Below are positions 59,177 to 64,000 of a stretch of DNA of 64,000 bases, one piece after another. The position numbers and the translations under genes were made by a program. Positions within the stretch are counted from its first letter, which is position 1; each line of letters begins with the position of its first letter. A model generated the notes under the pieces. The model had not been told where the DNA came from, did not search any database, and saw only the letters and a list, made by a program, of their open reading frames with translations. Location of the stretch: positions 1 through 64,000 of the forward strand of contig NZ_WWCS01000016.1 in assembly GCF_009857535.1 (NCBI RefSeq). Reading direction: 5' to 3'. Source of the stretch: Duganella margarita (lineage in GTDB: Bacteria; Pseudomonadota; Gammaproteobacteria; Burkholderiales; Burkholderiaceae_D).

Positions 59177-60534
59177 GGCATTGGGCTGTTGTTAGCGGCA
59201 TAGGCGGTCACCACCGTGCCGTCGGTCGAGGACTGGATCGCGAAGCGGCCGCCGATGGCGTCCATCCGCTCCATCATATTACGCAAGCCGATGCCGCGCT
59301 GCGGATGCAGAGCGATGCCTTCGGCGTCGAAACCGTGGCCGTCGTCGCGGATCCGCAGCGACACCCCGTGCGCTTCGCCGGTCAGCGTGATGTCGATGCG
59401 GCTGGCGCCGGCGTGGCGCTCGATATTGGTCAGCGCCTCCTGCGCCAGCCGGAACAGCACGGTGTTGGCCACATCCGGCAAGGCATCGGTGCAGCCGGAT
59501 GCCTCAAAGTGGACCGGCGTGCCGCTGCTCAGCGTGTACTCCTGGCCCAGGTGATGCAGCGCGGCGGCCAGGCCGATGTCGTCCAGGATGGCCGGACGCA
59601 GATTGTGCGAGATGCGGCGCACCTCGGCCATCACGTTGCTGAGCTGGTCGGCGGCGTGCTCGAACACCGCCTGCGCCGCCGGCTGCTGGCCGCTGGTGAG
59701 CCGGATAATCCCGGCCTCGATCTGCAGCTTGATCGACACCAGCCACTGGCTGATACCGTCATGCAGATCGCGCGACAGCCGCGCCCGTTCCTCTTCCTGC
59801 GACTCCACCACCCGCTGCGCCAGCACCTTGAGCTTGGCGTCGGCCACGCGCAGTTCGCTGATATTCAGCGCCAAGCCGGAACTGGCCACGGCCACCGCGG
59901 CGGCAATCGCAATGCCGGCGATCCACAGCATGGTGTTGTGGATGTTGCCGGACTGCTGGACGTCGATCTTGGCCAGCGCCTGGTCGACGTCGTCCAGATA
60001 AATCCCGGTGCCCATCATCCAGCCCCACTTCGGCATGGCGATCACGTAGCCGAGCTTGGCGACCGGCTTATGGGTGGACGGCTTGACCCACATATACCGC
60101 TCCAGCCCGCCACCGGCGCGGGCCCGCTGCAGCAGGTTCTGAATGGTCAGCTGGCCATATTCGTCGCGCAGGCCGATCAGGTTCCGGCCGACCAGCTCCG
60201 GCTGGCGCGGATGCATCAGCGTGTTGCCCTGCATATCGTAGAGGAAGAAATAGCCGTCGTCGCCATAGCTGAGCGAGGACAGGATGCGCATCGCCTCCTG
60301 GCGCGTGGCGTCATCGTCGCGGCCAGATTCGTACAGGTGCGAGATCGAGTGCGAGGCCAGCGCCACGTAATGCTTCAGTTCGGCTTCCTTGCTGCTCAGG
60401 TAAGCCTGCTGGATGGTGGCGCGTTGCTGTTCGGCCAGCAGCACCGACTGGTGGCGCACCGCCAGCGCGATCGCGCACAGCGCCAGAATCAGCGGCGTGA
60501 TCGCCAGAAAAATCACCTTTTGCCGCAACTTCAT
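59173..60534 (-). CDS. Cache-domain sensor histidine kinase (HisKA_3)
   Basis: A 453-residue membrane kinase: transmembrane helices at about 7-27 and 203-224 bracket a single periplasmic cache domain (about 35-195, with YFFLYDMQGNTLMHP and GYVIAMPKWGWMMGTGIYLD), as in sensors of small organic acids. The HisKA_3 phospho-acceptor is His258 (SRDLHDGISQWL), followed by a HATPase domain with EALTNIERHAG and RGIGLRNMMERM. GGAG precedes ATG 60534. Paired with the LuxR regulator and divergent from cstA, it likely senses pyruvate or another carbon source. Confidence 0.87.
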   Translation of the reverse strand: MKLRQKVIFLAITPLILALCAIALAVRHQSVLLAEQQRATIQQAYLSSKEAELKHYVALASHSISHLYESGRDDDATRQEAMRILSSLSYGDDGYFFLYDMQGNTLMHPRQPELVGRNLIGLRDEYGQLTIQNLLQRARAGGGLERYMWVKPSTHKPVAKLGYVIAMPKWGWMMGTGIYLDDVDQALAKIDVQQSGNIHNTMLWIAGIAIAAAVAVASSGLALNISELRVADAKLKVLAQRVVESQEEERARLSRDLHDGISQWLVSIKLQIEAGIIRLTSGQQPAAQAVFEHAADQLSNVMAEVRRISHNLRPAILDDIGLAAALHHLGQEYTLSSGTPVHFEASGCTDALPDVANTVLFRLAQEALTNIERHAGASRIDITLTGEAHGVSLRIRDDGHGFDAEGIALHPQRGIGLRNMMERMDAIGGRFAIQSSTDGTVVTAYAANNSPMP

Positions 60535-60595
60535 CAAGCCATCTCCATTTATCGTCTTGCAGCCGCGATTTTACGCCCCTGCCCGTCTCGCAGCC

Positions 60596-60611
60596 TACGT
60601 AGTTATACGCA
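60596..60611 (+). promoter_or_regulatory. Candidate LuxR-regulator site upstream of cstA
   Basis: TACGTAGTTATACGCA, an imperfect dyad with repeated TACG, lies 96 bp before the cstA start and about 62 bp before the kinase start, where a NarL-type regulator would bind. It occurs once, so the call is tentative. Confidence 0.3.
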
Positions 60612-60706
60612 GCCGCCGTGCGTATTGGTGCGCTTGTTACTGATATCAGCTTGATGAATACTAGTCATAAGCCGCAAAAAGCGGCAAAGAGAACCTTGGA
60701 GGAAGC

Positions 60707-62782
60707 ATGAGTACCACTGTACCGAATACCCTGGCTAGCAAGCTGGGGTGGGCCGCTATGGCCCTCGCCGGCGCTTCGGCGCTGGGCGTCGTCGCCCTGC
60801 ACCGCGGCGAGTCGATCAGCGCGATCTGGATCGTCATCGCCGCCGTCTGCGTCTACCTGATCGCCTACCGTTTCTACAGCCTGTACATCGCCGACAAGGT
60901 GCTGGGCCTGAACGCCCGCCGCCAGACCCCGGCCGGCAAGCTCAACGATGGCCTCGACTACGTCCCCACCAATAAATACGTGCTGTTCGGCCACCACTTC
61001 GCCGCCATCGCCGGCGCCGGTCCGCTGGTCGGCCCGGTGCTGGCCGCGCAGATGGGCTATCTGCCCGGCATGCTGTGGATCCTGGCCGGCGTGGTGTTTG
61101 CCGGCGCGGTGCAGGATTTCATCGTGCTGTTCATTTCGATGCGCCGCGACGGCCGCTCGCTGGGCGACCTGATCAAGGCCGAGCTGGGGCCGATTCCCGG
61201 CAACATCGCCTTGCTGGGCACCTTCATGATCATGGTCATCATCCTGGCGGTGCTGGCGCTGATCGTGGTCAAGGCGCTGACCGGCTCGCCGTGGGGCAGC
61301 TTCACCGTGATGGCGACCATTCCGATCGCGCTGTTCATGGGCGTGTACTCGCGCTTCATCCGCGTCGGCCGCATCGGCGAAGTGTCGATCATCGGTTTCA
61401 TCCTGCTGATGGGCGCCATCTTCGGCGGCCAGTACGTGCAGGAAAACGCCGCGCTGGCGCCGATGTTCACCTTCACCGGCACCGAGCTGACCTGGATGCT
61501 GATCGGCTACGGCTTCGTCGCTTCGGTGCTGCCGGTGTGGCTGCTGCTGGCGCCGCGCGATTACCTGTCGACCTTCCTGAAGATCGGCACCATTGTCGGC
61601 CTGGCGCTGGGCATCCTGATCGTCGCGCCGCACCTGCAGATGCCGGCCTTCACCAAGTTTATCGACGGTACCGGCCCGGTATGGTCGGGTTCGCTTTTCC
61701 CGTTCCTGTTCATCACCATCGCCTGTGGCGCCGTGTCCGGCTTCCACGCGCTGATTTCGTCCGGCACCACGCCCAAGATGATCGAGAACGAAAGCCACGC
61801 CCGCTTCATCGGCTACGGCGCGATGCTGATGGAATCGTTCGTCGCCATCATGGCGCTGGTAGCGGCCTCGACCATTGATCCGGGCGTCTACTTCGCCATG
61901 AACTCGCCGGCCGCGCTGCTCGGCACCACCGCCGAGTCGGCCGCGCAGGCGGTGTCGCAGATGGGCTTCTACATCACGCCGGAGATGCTGATCCAGACCG
62001 CCAAGGACGTTGGCGAGCACAGCATTATTTCCCGCGCCGGCGGTGCGCCGACCCTGGCGGTGGGCATGGCCCACATCCTGTCCGGCGTGCTGGGCGGACG
62101 CGAGATGATGGCCTTCTGGTACCACTTCGCCATCCTGTTCGAGGCACTGTTCATCCTCACCGCCGTCGACGCCGGCACCCGCGCCGGCCGCTTCATGCTG
62201 CAGGATCTGCTAGGCGCCTTCGTGCCGGCCATGAAGAAAACCGAGAACACCTTCGCCAACCTGGTCGCCACCGGCCTGTGCGTGGCGGCCTGGGGCTACT
62301 TCCTGTACCAGGGCGTGGTCGATCCGCTGGGCGGCATCAACACGCTGTGGCCGCTGTTCGGCATCGCCAACCAGATGCTGGCGGCGATCGCGCTGATCCT
62401 CGGCACCTGCGTGCTGTACAAGATGAAGCGCGGCCAGTACGCCTGGGTCACCATCGTGCCGACCATCTGGCTGCTGCTGTGCACGCTGACGGCCGGCTGG
62501 CAGAAGATTTTCGCCGCCAACCCGAAAGTCGGCTTCCTGGCCCACGCGGCCAAGTACCAGGCGGCGCTGGATGAAGGCAAGATCCTGGCCCCGGCCAAGT
62601 CGATCGCCCAGATGCAGCAAGTGATCTTCAACGATTACCTGGATGCTTCGCTGGCCGGCTTCTTCGTGCTCGTCGTGTTGAGCGTGCTGATCTTCGGCGC
62701 CCGCACTGTGCTGGCGGCGCGCGCCAACAGCAAGCCGACCGCCAACGAAAGCCCGCTGGTGGTGACGCCGCAGGTGCCATGA
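60707..62782 (+). CDS. cstA: Carbon starvation protein CstA (peptide/pyruvate transporter family)
   Basis: A 691-residue inner-membrane protein with about 16 helices. Family landmarks include NKYVLFGHHFAAIAGAGPLVGPVLAAQMGY (in parts), HALISSGTTPKMIENESHAR and AFWYHFAILFEALFILTAVDAGTR. In enterobacteria CstA and its paralogue BtsT import peptides or pyruvate on carbon limitation. GGAGG precedes ATG 60707. The last codon overlaps the ybdD-type gene (ATGA at 62779), the usual partner. The divergent cache kinase/LuxR pair is the likely regulator. Confidence 0.92.
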   Translation: MSTTVPNTLASKLGWAAMALAGASALGVVALHRGESISAIWIVIAAVCVYLIAYRFYSLYIADKVLGLNARRQTPAGKLNDGLDYVPTNKYVLFGHHFAAIAGAGPLVGPVLAAQMGYLPGMLWILAGVVFAGAVQDFIVLFISMRRDGRSLGDLIKAELGPIPGNIALLGTFMIMVIILAVLALIVVKALTGSPWGSFTVMATIPIALFMGVYSRFIRVGRIGEVSIIGFILLMGAIFGGQYVQENAALAPMFTFTGTELTWMLIGYGFVASVLPVWLLLAPRDYLSTFLKIGTIVGLALGILIVAPHLQMPAFTKFIDGTGPVWSGSLFPFLFITIACGAVSGFHALISSGTTPKMIENESHARFIGYGAMLMESFVAIMALVAASTIDPGVYFAMNSPAALLGTTAESAAQAVSQMGFYITPEMLIQTAKDVGEHSIISRAGGAPTLAVGMAHILSGVLGGREMMAFWYHFAILFEALFILTAVDAGTRAGRFMLQDLLGAFVPAMKKTENTFANLVATGLCVAAWGYFLYQGVVDPLGGINTLWPLFGIANQMLAAIALILGTCVLYKMKRGQYAWVTIVPTIWLLLCTLTAGWQKIFAANPKVGFLAHAAKYQAALDEGKILAPAKSIAQMQQVIFNDYLDASLAGFFVLVVLSVLIFGARTVLAARANSKPTANESPLVVTPQVP

Positions 62783-62982
62783 TGCTGGGCGACATCGCCA
62801 AGGCCGGCCGCTACCTCGGGCAAAGCATGCGCCTGATGATGGGATTGCCTGATTACGACGTCTACGTCACGCACCGGGAAACCACCCATCCGGGCGAGCC
62901 GTACATGACGTACGAGGAATTCTTCCGCGAACGGCAGGAGGCCCGCTACGGCGGCGCAGGCAAGCGCGGCGGTTGCTGCTGA
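62779..62982 (+). CDS. ybdD: YbdD/YjiX family (DUF466) small protein
   Basis: A 67-residue protein with the DUF466 signature GLPDYDVYVTHRETTHPGEP, followed by MTYEEFFRERQEARY and a Cys-rich end (GGCC). It is always found beside cstA-type genes; its exact role is unknown, but it may assist transporter function. ATG overlaps the cstA stop. An 11-bp tandem repeat starts at its TGA and a strong terminator follows. Confidence 0.88.
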   Translation: MMLGDIAKAGRYLGQSMRLMMGLPDYDVYVTHRETTHPGEPYMTYEEFFRERQEARYGGAGKRGGCC

Positions 62983-63007
62983 TCCGTTGCTGATCCGTTG
63001 CTGATTC
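62979..63007. repeat. 11-bp tandem repeat starting at a stop codon
   Basis: CTGATCCGTTG occurs at 62979-62989 and 62990-63000, then partly at 63001-63007. Each unit carries TGA and, because 11 is not a multiple of three, the three TGAs lie in three different frames. Confidence 0.75.
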
Positions 63008-63010
63008 CAG

Positions 63011-63039
63011 GCCGGCTCCCAGGGAGCCGGCTTTTTTTT
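63011..63039 (+). terminator. Intrinsic terminator of cstA-ybdD
   Basis: A perfect 9-bp stem GCCGGCTCC / GGAGCCGGC (63011-63019 with 63023-63031, loop CAG) followed by eight T. Confidence 0.93.
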
Positions 63040-63097
63040 CATTCACGGCGGAACTTTCGACCGTCCCCATGTGTCCAACCAGTAAAACAGGAGACGC

Positions 63098-63967
63098 ATG
63101 GCACATCAATTCAATTACCAACAGGCGTTTGCGCGCAACATCGGCTGGGTGACCAGCGACGAACAGGCCACGTTGCGCAACAAGCGCATCGCCATTGCCG
63201 GCATGGGCGGCGTCGGCGGCGTGCATTTGCTGACGCTGGCGCGGCTGGGCATTGGCGCATTTCACATCGCCGATTTCGACACCTTCGACCTCGCCAACTT
63301 CAACCGCCAGGTCGGCGCCACCATGGGCACGCTAGGCCGGCCCAAGGTCGACGTGCTGGCCGAGATGGCGCAGGAGATCAACCCGGAAGTCAAGCTGGTG
63401 CGTTTTCCCGACGGCATCCGCCAGGACAACCTCGCCAGCTTCTTTGAAGGAGTAGACTTGTACGTGGACGGCCTGGATTTCTTTGCCTTCGGCGCGCGCC
63501 AGGCCACCTTTGCCGCCTGCGCCCGGCTCGGCATTCCGGCCGTGACGGCGGCGCCGCTGGGCATGGGCACGGCCGTGCTGAGCTTTCTGCCCGGCCGCAT
63601 GACGTTCGAGGATTATTTCGGCTGGGGCGACCGGCCGGACATGGAAAAAGCCCTGCGCTTCCTGGTCGGGCTGGCGCCGGCCGGACTGCACGGCGGCTAC
63701 CTGGTCGATCCGTCGGCCATCAACCTGAAGGAGCAGCGCGGCCCGTCCACCATCATGGGCTGCGAGCTGTGCGCCGGCGCCGCCGCCACCGAAGCGCTGA
63801 AGATTTTACTCAACCGCGGCGACGTGCGGCCGGCCCCATGGGGCTACCAGTTCGACGCCTTCCGTAACAAGCTGGTGCGCACCTGGCGTCCCGGCGGCAA
63901 CCGCCATCCGCTACAGCGGCTGATGATGATGCTGGCCCGGCGGCGTCGGCCAGGAGGGGAACCATGA
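63098..63967 (+). CDS. ThiF/HesA/MoeB-type E1-like adenylyltransferase
   Basis: A 289-residue protein of the E1 superfamily. GMGGVGG (35-41) binds ATP; NFNRQ (67-71) and Lys83 (GRPKV) are the conserved ATP-contact residues. A possible metal site is only partly visible, as GCELCAG (one CxxC); the usual second pair is absent. Members adenylate ubiquitin-like or peptide carboxyl groups in sulfur transfer or peptide modification. CAGGAG precedes ATG 63098. The next gene overlaps its stop (ATGA at 63964), so it is translationally coupled to an unseen partner. Confidence 0.85.
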   Translation: MAHQFNYQQAFARNIGWVTSDEQATLRNKRIAIAGMGGVGGVHLLTLARLGIGAFHIADFDTFDLANFNRQVGATMGTLGRPKVDVLAEMAQEINPEVKLVRFPDGIRQDNLASFFEGVDLYVDGLDFFAFGARQATFAACARLGIPAVTAAPLGMGTAVLSFLPGRMTFEDYFGWGDRPDMEKALRFLVGLAPAGLHGGYLVDPSAINLKEQRGPSTIMGCELCAGAAATEALKILLNRGDVRPAPWGYQFDAFRNKLVRTWRPGGNRHPLQRLMMMLARRRRPGGEP

Positions 63968-64000
63968 ACAGAACGGAGCAGCAACTGGACGCCACACTCG
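63964..64000 (+). CDS. Partial gene coupled to the ThiF-like gene
   Basis: Only twelve codons are visible (MNRTEQQLDATL) before the window ends. The start overlaps the stop of the ThiF-like gene and GGAGG lies six bases upstream, so the gene is real and belongs to the same operon. The product cannot be identified from this fragment. Confidence 0.6.
   Translation, partial: MNRTEQQLDATL

Noticed and set aside
60665..62125. 486-codon frame antisense to cstA
   Set aside because: Composition dominated by Asp, His, Arg and Gln with no domain; the sense strand encodes a full CstA.

Overview
The window reads as chromosomal DNA of a GC-rich betaproteobacterium, most likely Oxalobacteraceae (Massilia/Duganella/Janthinobacterium type). 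Reasons: the family mix (Burkholderiales-type OmpA with a proline linker and a two-Cys C-terminal loop, GBP-type porins, DUF3309 and lmo0937-type micro-proteins, CstA beside a cache kinase/LuxR pair), GC-rich codon use throughout, and no phage, plasmid or insertion-sequence genes. One tRNA gene (Ser, anticodon TGA) is present. The assignment is inferred from families, not from a database search.

Layout. 0.2-3.1 kb: hydroxypyruvate isomerase, then a small lipoprotein/DksA-like operon. 3.2-8.2 kb: a glycine-zipper stress protein and a four-gene signalling operon (degenerate EAL-REC protein, HDOD protein, PAS histidine kinase, response regulator). 8.2-25 kb: an envelope and general-stress region: MtfA peptidase, OmpA, YihY, an AI-2E-family permease, a BON lipoprotein, several glycine-zipper proteins, DUF3309 and lmo0937 micro-proteins, a YqjD/YqjE/patatin operon, a ferritin-like protein, DUF4398/OmpA lipoproteins, AsmA, a Crp/Fnr regulator and a porin. 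25-31 kb: membrane-lipid genes (Gcr-type membrane protein, phospholipase D, metallophosphoesterase, lipid kinase, PAP2 phosphatase). 31-44 kb: an SOS-box-controlled micro-protein, permease, LysR/oxidoreductase pair, two aminotransferases, EamA exporter, a giant DUF748 protein and a serine hydrolase. 44-48 kb: a PaoABC-type periplasmic aldehyde oxidoreductase. 48-54.8 kb: MFS transporter, 2-hydroxyacid dehydrogenase, LysR regulator, a porin broken by one stop codon, an SGNH hydrolase and two paralogous coiled-coil membrane proteins. 55-64 kb: tRNA-Ser, GGDEF/EAL and HDOD proteins, cache kinase plus LuxR regulator facing cstA-ybdD, and a ThiF-like E1 enzyme at the edge.

Main discovery. Ten intergenic sites between 3.8 and 25.1 kb share the dyad GTNCG-N4-CGNAC. 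At every one, a -10-like hexamer lies exactly 32 bp centre to centre from the dyad, which is the geometry of a class II Crp/Fnr-activated promoter (site at -41.5). Nearly all drive envelope or stress genes (glycine-zipper proteins, BON lipoprotein, OmpA, DUF4398 lipoprotein, lmo0937 protein, an HTH regulator, the Gcr-type membrane protein). One lies in the divergent promoter of the window's own Crp/Fnr gene. I infer a largely local envelope-stress regulon run by that regulator.

Other notable points: two abutting LexA boxes in front of a 76-residue protein of unknown function; a porin interrupted only by an in-frame amber codon; and four gene ends where an 11-13 bp segment carrying the stop codon is tandemly duplicated.
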